Part shown: piece by piece, positions 35,358 through 43,115 of the stretch
Layout of the letters: every line of letters starts with the position of its first letter
Position numbering within the stretch: position 1 is the first letter of the stretch
Source: Flagellimonas sp. CMM7
Lineage (GTDB): Bacteria > Bacteroidota > Bacteroidia > Flavobacteriales > Flavobacteriaceae
Assembly: GCF_021390195.1 (NCBI RefSeq)
Contig: NZ_CP090003.1
Location: 3,121,501 to 3,185,500, forward strand
DNA length: 64,000 bases
Direction: 5' to 3'
Notes under the pieces: generated by a model
The model's input: the letters and a program-made list of their open reading frames with translations, nothing else
Told to the model about the DNA's origin: nothing
The model's database searches: none
Translations under genes and position numbers: made by a program

Positions 35358-35497
35358 TCCAAAGCTTTTGTAGTAACAAAATAGCGCCAACCAATAATTG
35401 CCAACTGTAATTTGGATGCTTGTGACAAATCTAATCTTCTTTTGGAATACGATGGTAGGATAACTTTGTTGATTTTTGCCAATAATTTGTAGAGCAT
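35354..35497 (-). CDS. small conserved-looking basic protein, 47 aa
   Basis: An ATG at 35497 opens a 47-aa frame: MLYKLLAKINKVILPSYSK, then RRLDLSQASKLQLAIIGWRY and FVTTKALD. It has a clear amphipathic, basic character, ordinary codon use for this genome, and a form I associate with short conserved flavobacterial proteins next to apt, though I cannot verify this. The longer frame on the same strand (35319-35531) is out of phase and looks random. The stop overlaps that of apt tail to tail. Function unknown; it is not secreted and has no clear TM helix. Confidence 0.65.
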   Translation of the reverse strand: MLYKLLAKINKVILPSYSKRRLDLSQASKLQLAIIGWRYFVTTKALD

Positions 35498-35556
35498 GGG
35501 TTAAGGTGTTGGTAGAGGCAAAGATAATCAAGTTATTGTTTATTCTTGTTAAGATT

Positions 35557-35586
35557 AAAAAGGGACCGTTAAAAACGACCCCTTTT
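35557..35586. terminator. stem-loop terminator of the DUF885 gene
   Basis: AAAAGGG and CCCCTTTT, with partial pairing of the inner bases, flank a short A-rich loop just beyond the stop codon of the minus-strand DUF885 gene. Confidence 0.5.
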
Positions 35587-35591
35587 ACCCA

Positions 35592-37373
35592 CTAACTGTT
35601 TTCTTTGATCCAATTATTTATTTTATCCTCGAGCAATGCCAGTGGTACACATCCTGTTTCTAAAACTTGGTTGTGAAATTGACGAACATCAAAATTATCT
35701 CCTAAAGCAGTTTTGGCCTTTTTACGCAATTCCATGATTTTTAGCTGTCCTATTTTATATGATAATGCCTGTCCCGGATTGGCCATGTATCGTTCAATTT
35801 CAGAAATAATACTAGCTTCGGATTCTGCCTCATTGTCCAGTGAGTATTGAATAGCTTCCTCTCTAGTCCAACCCTTGGAATGAAGGCCGGTATCTACCAC
35901 AAGGCGAACAGCTCTGTGCATTTCAGCACCTAGCATACCAAAAAGTTGATATGGATCGGTATAAAGACCTAACTCGGTTCCCAAAGATTCACAATAAAGT
36001 GCCCATCCTTCTCCGTACCCGCTATACCAAAGTGTTTTTCTAAATTTGGGCAATACTTCACTTTCTTGTGTCAGTGATATTTGATAATGATGGCCTGGAA
36101 TGGCTTCGTGAAGAAATAAAGATTCATCGGAGTACACATTGTATTTTGTTACTTCTGGAATAGGGGTGTAAAAAATACCTGGGCGAGTGCCGTCCAACGA
36201 ACCTGGATTATATTCTGCACTTGCTGATTTTTCCCTAAATGCTTCCGTACGACGAACTTCAAAAGGAGTTTTTGGTTTTACATCAAAAAGCTTTTCTATT
36301 TGAGGTTTCATGCGGTCATGGATAGCATTGAAATTATCAATTACCTGTTGTGGATCGGTATAAGGCATTAGTTCTTTGTTGCTACGAACAAAGTCAAAGA
36401 AAGCTTTTAAATCTCCTTCAAAACCTACCTGCCCTTTAATTTCTTCCATTTGAGACCTTATTCTGGCTACTTCACTCAGTCCTAAATCATGAATTTCTGA
36501 AGCGGTCATGTTGGTAGTGGTATATTTTTTTATTTGATGTGCATAATAAGCATCTCCATTGGGTTCTCCTTGAATTCCACTGGATTCACGACCTACTTGT
36601 GAATATTCATCACTCATAAAATCATGTAATTTTTGATAGGCAGGAATCACTTTGTTGTTCACCATATTTTGATAAGCTTCGGTCAAAGTGGATTTTTCAT
36701 CTTCAGTAAAACTATCAGGTAAATTTTTTATGGGCTGATAAAAAAGGTGATTGTCCAAATCCTTAGCGGTAAGAGATTGTAATTGGGGCAGCACCTTTTT
36801 AATCAATGTTTTTGGAAGTACATGACCTTTGGTCATTCCTTCTCTCATTCTTTCTTCGGCGCTAGCCATCCATTTCAAATATCCATCTACTCTTTTCAAC
36901 CATTTTTGATAGTCTTCAACGGTGTTAAAAGGTTGTGCGCTGGAACCACTTGCCAATTGCCCCATGAATAGATTGGGAGACCACATTTGGTCAATTGGGG
37001 TAAGATTGGCGTTGAAATTAAATTCACCTAGGTTTATATCACATTCCCATGCTAAAATGGCCTTACTCATGCGTTCACTTTTGGTAAGGCTTTCATCTGG
37101 AAAAGAAGCTAATCTGTTTTTATAGTTTTCATAATGAGCTTTTGCTTTGGTGGCAAACTCATCCGAGAGCGGATTTGCAAACACATCATCATAACGATGA
37201 TCACCAGCCATGGTGGCATTTAAAGGGTTTAATTTTAATCCACCTTCATAATAGTTGTCCAATAGAGTAGCAAAATCTGCGCTTAGGTTAGGGGAGTCCT
37301 CTTTTTTGGGTTGCTGTTTGCAGGAATGCAAGACAGTAATTGTAATGATTAGAATTGTTATTCTTTTCAACAT
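35592..37373 (-). CDS. DUF885 family lipoprotein (metallopeptidase-like)
   Basis: An SPII signal with lipobox LHSC (Cys about residue 17) is followed by a 575-aa domain of the DUF885 family. The hallmark is HEAIPGHHYQ (about residues 421-430), a zinc-peptidase-like HExxxGHH motif, with a downstream acidic stretch ENEAESEASIISEIERYM that may supply the third ligand. Such proteins are predicted envelope peptidases related to carboxypeptidase-like folds. Length is typical. It is a single gene, with a terminator downstream and a 300-bp gap upstream. Confidence 0.88.
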   Translation of the reverse strand: MLKRITILIITITVLHSCKQQPKKEDSPNLSADFATLLDNYYEGGLKLNPLNATMAGDHRYDDVFANPLSDEFATKAKAHYENYKNRLASFPDESLTKSERMSKAILAWECDINLGEFNFNANLTPIDQMWSPNLFMGQLASGSSAQPFNTVEDYQKWLKRVDGYLKWMASAEERMREGMTKGHVLPKTLIKKVLPQLQSLTAKDLDNHLFYQPIKNLPDSFTEDEKSTLTEAYQNMVNNKVIPAYQKLHDFMSDEYSQVGRESSGIQGEPNGDAYYAHQIKKYTTTNMTASEIHDLGLSEVARIRSQMEEIKGQVGFEGDLKAFFDFVRSNKELMPYTDPQQVIDNFNAIHDRMKPQIEKLFDVKPKTPFEVRRTEAFREKSASAEYNPGSLDGTRPGIFYTPIPEVTKYNVYSDESLFLHEAIPGHHYQISLTQESEVLPKFRKTLWYSGYGEGWALYCESLGTELGLYTDPYQLFGMLGAEMHRAVRLVVDTGLHSKGWTREEAIQYSLDNEAESEASIISEIERYMANPGQALSYKIGQLKIMELRKKAKTALGDNFDVRQFHNQVLETGCVPLALLEDKINNWIKENS

Positions 37374-37681
37374 TTTGAGTTTGATTTGTTAGAAAAATGT
37401 AAAATAGGCATATCAAACAAAATGTGAACGCATCGGATTGCTAAAGTTTTCTAAAAAAGCGTCCAACTAAGACAGGATTCAGAATTGAAATTCCGCATCA
37501 ATTTTTAGTTTATTCTTCACAGGTTGGAGTGGTTTTCAAATAGTGCGGCCAATAAAATCCATTGAGAAGACTTCCCTCAATAGAATTCCAAGTACACTCA
37601 CCCAAAGACGAATCAGACTCAATGCTGATTTTTTGAGCAGATTGGGTTGTCTAGTTTCAGCAAAAATTAAATTTCTTAAAG
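37374..37681. other. intergenic region between divergent genes
   Basis: 308 bp between the divergent DUF885 and toroid-protein genes. It should contain promoters for both. A 73-aa frame at 37543-37764 overlaps the downstream gene and looks like chance. I see no conserved element. Confidence 0.45.
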
Positions 37682-38983
37682 ATGAAGACAAAATTGAAAT
37701 TTCTGTTAGGACCCGTCTTGGCGTTGGTGGGGATTGTGTTTTACATTGCACTAACAGCTTCTAAGCCAAAAAGAACTTTACAGCCGGAGAAGGGTTGCGT
37801 ATTTATGACTGTGATGGGCGAACAATCGTCTGAAGGTTTTAACCGTTACAAGTCTGATCAGAATCTGCAATTGGCAGTACGAGATGGACTTCAATGGTTG
37901 TCTACCGCTCAATTACCCAATGGAGGTTATGGAGCCGGTAGTCATTCGGCACAGCATATTAGAGATCCACATGCAGTAAATGCCGATCCGGCTACCACTG
38001 CAATGGTTGGCATGGCCTTATTAAGGAGCAGTACGACTTTAAAAACAGGTATTCATGCTGAAAACCTTAAAAATGCATTAGAATATATGCTAAAAACCAT
38101 AGAGGGTGTGGATGATGACAGTCCTTACATCGCCCAAATCAGAAATACTCAGATACAAACAAAACTTGGTGAAAACATTGATGCCGTTCTAGCTGCACAG
38201 TTCCTTTCTAATATTCTTGATAGAAATCTATCTGGTATGGATAAGAAAAGGATCGCACGTTGCTTGGATATCTGTATTGCTCATATTCAGAATGGCACGG
38301 ATGAGAATGGAAAGCAAAAAGGTGCTGGTTGGGCTGGTGTTTTGCAGAGTGGAATGGCCAATAGCGCTTTAGAGTCTGCCCAAACAGTAGGAGCTTCAAT
38401 CGATAAGGAAGTTTTGGAAAGATCAAGAAAATATCAAAAAGATAATTATAATGAAGAAGACGGTTCGGTTAAAACGGATGATGGAGCAGGAATTATGCTT
38501 TACTCCGTAAGCGGAAGTGTAAGGGCAAGTGCTAAAGAAGCACGGAAAGCCAAGGCTGATGTTAACAAAGCCAAGGCAGAGGGCAAGATAGCGGCCGATG
38601 CCGAAGTAAATGCGGAAACTTTGGAAGAAATAGGATATGTGAGTGGTGAGGCTCAGAAATATGGGGCGGCATATAAAGTCTATGAATCTGCTAAGAAAAC
38701 AGCACAAAAAGATGAAGTATTGGACGGTTTTGGTAATAATGGAGGAGAAGAATTTTTGAGTTACCTACAAACAGGTGAGTCTTTATTGGTGGGTAATGAT
38801 GATGATTGGAAAAAATGGTATGATGACATGAGTGGACGTATTTTAAAAATTCAAAATGAAGATGGTAGTTGGAATGGACATCATTGTATTACCAGTCCGG
38901 TTTTTTGTACCGCTACAAGCCTCCTTTTATTAACAGTGGAGGAAGACATTGCCTTTTTACAAAAAATTGGCGCAGAAGATTAA
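37682..38983 (+). CDS. membrane-anchored alpha/alpha-toroid protein (prenyltransferase/squalene-cyclase repeat type)
   Basis: An N-terminal TM anchor (residues 7-27) is followed by helices with the repeat marks of terpenoid-cyclase/prenyltransferase toroids: GLQWLSTAQLPNGGYGAGSH (about 65-84), NADPATTAMVGMALL, DGSVKTDDGAGIMLYSVSG, and a final QNEDGSWNGHHC with CTATSLLLL. There is an insertion of Ala/Lys/Glu-rich helix around 280-320 (KEARKAKADVNKAKAEGK). No cyclase DXDD motif is seen, so a scaffold or binding role is likely rather than catalysis. Family-level call only. Confidence 0.72.
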   Translation: MKTKLKFLLGPVLALVGIVFYIALTASKPKRTLQPEKGCVFMTVMGEQSSEGFNRYKSDQNLQLAVRDGLQWLSTAQLPNGGYGAGSHSAQHIRDPHAVNADPATTAMVGMALLRSSTTLKTGIHAENLKNALEYMLKTIEGVDDDSPYIAQIRNTQIQTKLGENIDAVLAAQFLSNILDRNLSGMDKKRIARCLDICIAHIQNGTDENGKQKGAGWAGVLQSGMANSALESAQTVGASIDKEVLERSRKYQKDNYNEEDGSVKTDDGAGIMLYSVSGSVRASAKEARKAKADVNKAKAEGKIAADAEVNAETLEEIGYVSGEAQKYGAAYKVYESAKKTAQKDEVLDGFGNNGGEEFLSYLQTGESLLVGNDDDWKKWYDDMSGRILKIQNEDGSWNGHHCITSPVFCTATSLLLLTVEEDIAFLQKIGAED

Positions 38984-39004
38984 AAAACCGCTTTTTAAGT
39001 ATAA

Positions 39005-39033
39005 ACAACCCGGTCTAAAACCGGGTTGTTTTT
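39005..39033. terminator. bidirectional terminator
   Basis: ACAACCCGG and CCGGGTTGT form a perfect 9-bp stem with a 7-base loop, followed by seven T on the plus strand. It separates convergent genes (toroid protein and SPFH protein). Confidence 0.85.
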
Positions 39034-39038
39034 TTGAG

Positions 39039-40373
39039 TTACTTTTCAGATTTATTCATCATTTGTTTTGCAAGGTCAGCACCAATTAAGGATTCTAAAA
39101 GGGTGTTATCCGAATTTTTACTACTGTTACCCTCAATGAATATCTCAGGTAATCGTAGTTCTTTTAACTCACGAGCTACACCTACGGAAGTTTTATAGTC
39201 CCACTCGGCACGCTCTTGTGGGGTTAGTCCGGCAGTTACCAATTTTGCATTCTGATATGATTCTGCATCTGCGGCTACTTTTTTACTCAGTGCCTTGAAC
39301 TTCTCTACCTCAAACTGCTTTTTTTCCTTAACAAGGTTGAATTCTGCAACTTTGGCCTCAGTTTCTGCTGCAATGGTCTTCTGTATCTGTTCTTTTTCTA
39401 AACGAGCTCTTTCTGTAGCTTTATCTGCTTCACCACGTGCTTTTTCTTTTTGCGCTCGGTAGAACTCTCTTTCGGCTTGCTGCTTTTCTAACTGGGTCTG
39501 AGCCACTTCTTCCTTCTGTAATTGCAATCTATTATCAAAAGTCGCTTCCCAGTCAATTTCAGTTACTACAGCTTGTATAACAGTTAGCCCATACGCTTTA
39601 AGTGAATTGCCTTTTTCTCGAACGGGTTCACCGTTTTTAATTTGAATGCGAAACCTTTTATTTTTGGTCTCTTTATTTACTATGGTTCTAACAGTGCTGC
39701 TATCTCCAATAATCTCACGGGTTTGATTGTCCGCATATTCTTCCAATACATACATTCCATTCTCCAATTGATCTTTAAAATAACGGTCAAAGTCTGAAGC
39801 CTGGCCGGAGATATAATCTTGGGCGTCCATAAGTTTGCAGGTATTTTTTATAGACTGGTCAATATTGGGGATAATTCTAGATCGTATCATATTCTTCTCA
39901 GTTTTGTTACGGTCTGCAACAGATAAAAATTGAGACTCATTCTCTGTATTTATACTTATGACTACAGAGGTTGCGATTCTAGCTTTTACTGCATCGCTAA
40001 AAGCCCAATATTTGGCTTCATCCACATTGGCATACTCGCTTTGCTCGCCTAAACCATGTTCTTGGCTGGGGATTACATATTTAATCGGTAATTCAAACTG
40101 AATAGGAATTAATCTACCCCACATTTTGGTGTGTATTCCCTGTCTAAAAACTGCTTTCTGGCCGCCCCAAGGATATTGTACTGCGTAAGCAGTGCCGGGT
40201 TCTGCATAAAAGAAGGTTCCAGTAACAATACTTAATATAACGCCAACACCTATTATTTGAAGGCTTCGTTTTGTAGAGAACCATTGCAATAATTTGGCGG
40301 TTTTAAAAAGTGGCTTTGTAACCAAGGTAACAATTCCTAATAGTATAATCAGTATTCCAAATAAAGTAATCAT
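39039..40373 (-). CDS. SPFH/band-7 domain membrane protein
   Basis: Two N-terminal TM segments (about 3-20 and 36-56) precede an SPFH domain (about 60-260; AYGLTVIQAVVTEIDWEA at its end) and a long Glu/Lys/Ala/Gln-rich coiled coil (about 265-385, TERARLEKEQIQKTIAAETE), with a C-terminal tail ending ADLAKQMMNKSEK. This order is that of flotillin/HflK-like proteins, which oligomerise at membranes and organise microdomains or regulate proteases. The gene stands alone. The specific partner is unknown. Confidence 0.85.
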   Translation of the reverse strand: MITLFGILIILLGIVTLVTKPLFKTAKLLQWFSTKRSLQIIGVGVILSIVTGTFFYAEPGTAYAVQYPWGGQKAVFRQGIHTKMWGRLIPIQFELPIKYVIPSQEHGLGEQSEYANVDEAKYWAFSDAVKARIATSVVISINTENESQFLSVADRNKTEKNMIRSRIIPNIDQSIKNTCKLMDAQDYISGQASDFDRYFKDQLENGMYVLEEYADNQTREIIGDSSTVRTIVNKETKNKRFRIQIKNGEPVREKGNSLKAYGLTVIQAVVTEIDWEATFDNRLQLQKEEVAQTQLEKQQAEREFYRAQKEKARGEADKATERARLEKEQIQKTIAAETEAKVAEFNLVKEKKQFEVEKFKALSKKVAADAESYQNAKLVTAGLTPQERAEWDYKTSVGVARELKELRLPEIFIEGNSSKNSDNTLLESLIGADLAKQMMNKSEK

Positions 40374-40391
40374 AGTGATTGGTTTTAAAGG

Positions 40392-40457
40392 TTAGACAAA
40401 AATGAAAGCGATGAGTTGTATGAGCAACATCACCAAAAACTTAGCTATTGTAATCAT
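40392..40457 (-). CDS. possible 21-aa hydrophobic peptide upstream of the SPFH gene
   Basis: ATG at 40457 opens MITIAKFLVMLLIQLIAFIFV followed by a stop 18 bp before the SPFH start, on the same strand. It would be a single membrane helix, fitting as a partner of an SPFH protein or as a leader peptide. Such a short hydrophobic frame can arise by chance in AT-rich DNA, so this is weak. Confidence 0.25.
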   Translation of the reverse strand: MITIAKFLVMLLIQLIAFIFV

Positions 40458-40897
40458 TGTGTTTGTTGATTTTAAGGGTTGAAAAAACTACTGTTAACCG
40501 GTTACGTTATTTAATATAAAATGAGAATAATCATGTTTCCAAATTTTTGAAAGGAAATCAATACAATTGAATACAAGATTGTAGGTATAAAAATGAAATA
40601 GCATTTAGAATTTATGTGACTTCCTTGTAAAAAGTAATAAATTGAAATATTAAATGAATATATTTGTTATAAAATGTAATAATTGTAGGGGTGTTTTAAT
40701 CAAGTTTTTAAAAACCAAGGGGCATTTCATTTAAAAAAGCATCGATTTTGATCATTTCATTGTTATGTATGAAGAAGCGGCAGTATTTTTTTAAGAAGTT
40801 TTTTTTGAAGAATTTGAGTTTTTTTAAGGCATAATTTTTTTTTCACTTCAAGTGTATGTGCGAATAAATCTTCATCTATATTTACACCAAATTCTTA
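40458..40897. other. AT-rich intergenic region
   Basis: About 440 bp between the divergent SPFH and exchanger genes. It is very AT-rich with several T runs (around 40790-40845). Apart from a possible short peptide at its left edge I see no gene, RNA or repeat. Confidence 0.5.
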
Positions 40898-41839
40898 TTG
40901 TTGGGAAATCTACTTTTTATTATTCTGGGTCTTGTACTCCTGATCTTGGGAGGAAATTGGTTGTTAAAAGCTGCGGTCGCCCTATCACTAAGATTGGCAA
41001 TTCCAAAAATAGTCATAGGAATGACCGTAGTTTCTTTTGCTACGTCTGCACCTGAACTTATTGTAAGTATAAAGGCTGCACTGGATGGATTTCCTGATTT
41101 GGCATTGGGGAACGTAGTAGGGTCTAATATTGCAAATTTAGGCTTGGTGTTGGCTATTACCGTTTTATTGGGGAGTATTGATGTTCGTAAGAGCTTTTAT
41201 ACCACAGATTGGCCTGTAATGATTGTGGCGTCATTGCTTTTTGTAGGCTTTATTTATTTTGATGGAGTGCTACAACAGTACGAGGGTATTATCATGGTGG
41301 TTTTTTTGTTTTTGTTCCTTGTTTACCTGCTCAGGTTTCAGAAAACCGCTGTTGTAGATGAAATGCCAGAAGATGATGTTCCCTTACCGTTGTATAAAAT
41401 TGTAATGTTTTTGGGGATAGGAGGAACAGCACTTTGGGGAGGTTCAGAGTTATTGATTGATGGTGCTGTTGGAATGGCCTCTACTTTTGGGGTAAGCGAT
41501 AGGATAATTGGAATCACCATTGTTTCCGTAGGTACGAGTATTCCGGAATTGGCAGCATCTATCATTGCAATTTTGAAAAAGGAAAAGGCTATTTCTCTTG
41601 GGAATTTAATTGGATCTAACATTTTTAACCTTCTTGCAGTTCTTGGAATCACATCAATAATCACCCCTATAACAGTTGTTGATCAAGGTTTGCTTTCTAA
41701 CGATGTTTTCTGGATGTTGGGTATTTCCTTTCTAATACTGCCCTTGGTGTTCTTCCCAAAAGGATTGCGATTGGGATGGAGAGATGGCTTGGTGTTGATA
41801 ATTTTCTATATCGTTTTTGTTTATCTGACCATAAAATAA
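40898..41839 (+). CDS. Na+/Ca2+ antiporter, CaCA family (YrbG-like)
   Basis: 313 aa with about ten TM helices in two inverted halves. Each half carries the ion-binding repeat: ATSAPELIVSIKAAL with LGNVVGSNIANLG in the first (about 45-85) and VGTSIPELAASI with LGNLIGSNIFNLL in the second (about 210-250). These alpha-repeats with Glu define cation/Ca2+ exchangers, which expel Ca2+ in exchange for Na+ or H+. The start is TTG at 40898; no ATG fits, since the first helix begins immediately. Confidence 0.9.
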   Translation: MLGNLLFIILGLVLLILGGNWLLKAAVALSLRLAIPKIVIGMTVVSFATSAPELIVSIKAALDGFPDLALGNVVGSNIANLGLVLAITVLLGSIDVRKSFYTTDWPVMIVASLLFVGFIYFDGVLQQYEGIIMVVFLFLFLVYLLRFQKTAVVDEMPEDDVPLPLYKIVMFLGIGGTALWGGSELLIDGAVGMASTFGVSDRIIGITIVSVGTSIPELAASIIAILKKEKAISLGNLIGSNIFNLLAVLGITSIITPITVVDQGLLSNDVFWMLGISFLILPLVFFPKGLRLGWRDGLVLIIFYIVFVYLTIK

Positions 41840-41868
41840 AAACCGCCCCAATAGGGACGGCTTTTAAA
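41840..41868. terminator. probable terminator between convergent genes
   Basis: AAAACCGCCCC and GGGACGGCTTTT form an imperfect stem around AATA, just after the exchanger stop codon and before the glnA stop on the other strand. Two mismatches make it weaker than the others. Confidence 0.5.
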
Positions 41869-41893
41869 CTATAATCAACAATTAATTTATAAA

Positions 41894-42904
41894 TTATACA
41901 TCGGCAGACTTTACAGTCTTAATGATTCTACCTGCAATTTTATATGGATCACCGTTAGAAGCGGGTCTTCTGTCTTCTAACCAACCTTTCCAACCTTTTT
42001 CTACAGTAATGATAGGGATTCTAATTGACGCGCCTCTATCTGAAACACCATATGAGAAATCGGATACGTGTGCGGTTTCATGCAATCCAGTTAAACGTTC
42101 ATCATTAAATTCTCCATAAACATCAATATGTTCAGAGGTAACAGGTCTAAATGCTTCACATATTTTTTCATATATCTCTTGAGAACCACAAGTTCTTAAA
42201 GTTGTATTCGAGAAGTTTGCGTGCATTCCGGACCCATTCCAATCCCCTTTCACAGGTTTGGGGTGGTACTCAATATAATAACCGTGTTTTTCAGTTAATC
42301 TATCTAATAAGTATCGAGCAACCCAAATCTCATCACCCGCTTTTTTGGCTCCTTTGGCAAATAATTGAAACTCCCATTGGCCAGGTGCAACTTCCTGATT
42401 GATACCTTCAAAGTTTAATCCAGCTTCTATACAAAGATCTGCATGCTCTTCAACAAGATCTCTACCCCAAGTGTATCTACCTCCCACGGAGCAGTAGTAT
42501 TTACCTTGCGGCCCAGGGAATCCACCACGTGGAAAACCTAATGGTAAATCGGTTTTTGTGTCCATTAAGAAGTACTCTTGTTCAAACCCAAACCAGAAAT
42601 CATCATCATCATCATCAATAGTAGCTCTGGCATTTGAAGGATGCGGTGTTCCATCAGCACTTAAAACTTCTGACATTACCAAAAACCCATTTTTTCTTAC
42701 TGGGTCAGGGAAGATAGCTACAGGTTTTAATAAACAATCAGAAGAACCTCCTGATGCTTGTTCAGTAGATGAGCCATCAAAAGACCAAATTGGGCAGTCT
42801 TCTAATTTTCCACTAAAGTCATTTTCAACTTTGGTTTTGCTTCTCATGTTTTGAGTTGGCTTGTGACCATCTAACCAAATGTATTCTAATTTTGATTTGC
42901 TCAT
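41894..42904 (-). CDS. glnA: glutamine synthetase, type II (eukaryote-like)
   Basis: 336 aa, as expected for GSII rather than the 470-aa GSI. The beta-grasp domain (about 1-95, YIWLDGHKPTQNMRSKTK) is followed by the catalytic domain with WFGFEQEYFLMD (ATP/metal Glu), GGFPGPQGKYYCSVG, the EVAPGQWEFQ metal/substrate motif, GSGMHANFS with the metal His, and DRGASIRIP with the catalytic Arg. It makes glutamine from glutamate, ammonia and ATP. It is divergent from the GSIII gene, with a shared 211-bp upstream region. Confidence 0.95.
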   Translation of the reverse strand: MSKSKLEYIWLDGHKPTQNMRSKTKVENDFSGKLEDCPIWSFDGSSTEQASGGSSDCLLKPVAIFPDPVRKNGFLVMSEVLSADGTPHPSNARATIDDDDDDFWFGFEQEYFLMDTKTDLPLGFPRGGFPGPQGKYYCSVGGRYTWGRDLVEEHADLCIEAGLNFEGINQEVAPGQWEFQLFAKGAKKAGDEIWVARYLLDRLTEKHGYYIEYHPKPVKGDWNGSGMHANFSNTTLRTCGSQEIYEKICEAFRPVTSEHIDVYGEFNDERLTGLHETAHVSDFSYGVSDRGASIRIPIITVEKGWKGWLEDRRPASNGDPYKIAGRIIKTVKSADV

Positions 42905-43115
42905 AATTATGGTAGTTATTAGTTCTCAAATTTACGATTGACAAAAATATGTTTTTCATTCAATAATATCTATTTTAAAGGGTTAAAATAACAAACAAGT
43001 GATTATAATTTAATTTACCCCTAATTTGTGTAGGGTTAAATGAAAAAAAAGTAATTTTTAGAGCATATATTATTAAATTCTTAATTGTAGTTTTGTAATC
43101 TAAATGTACAACACC

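Noticed and set aside
35319..35531. 70-aa minus-strand frame over the apt end
   Set aside because: Out of phase with the better 47-aa frame at 35354-35497, which has clear protein character.
37543..37764. 73-aa plus-strand frame
   Set aside because: Overlaps the N-terminus of the toroid protein in another frame and has no features.
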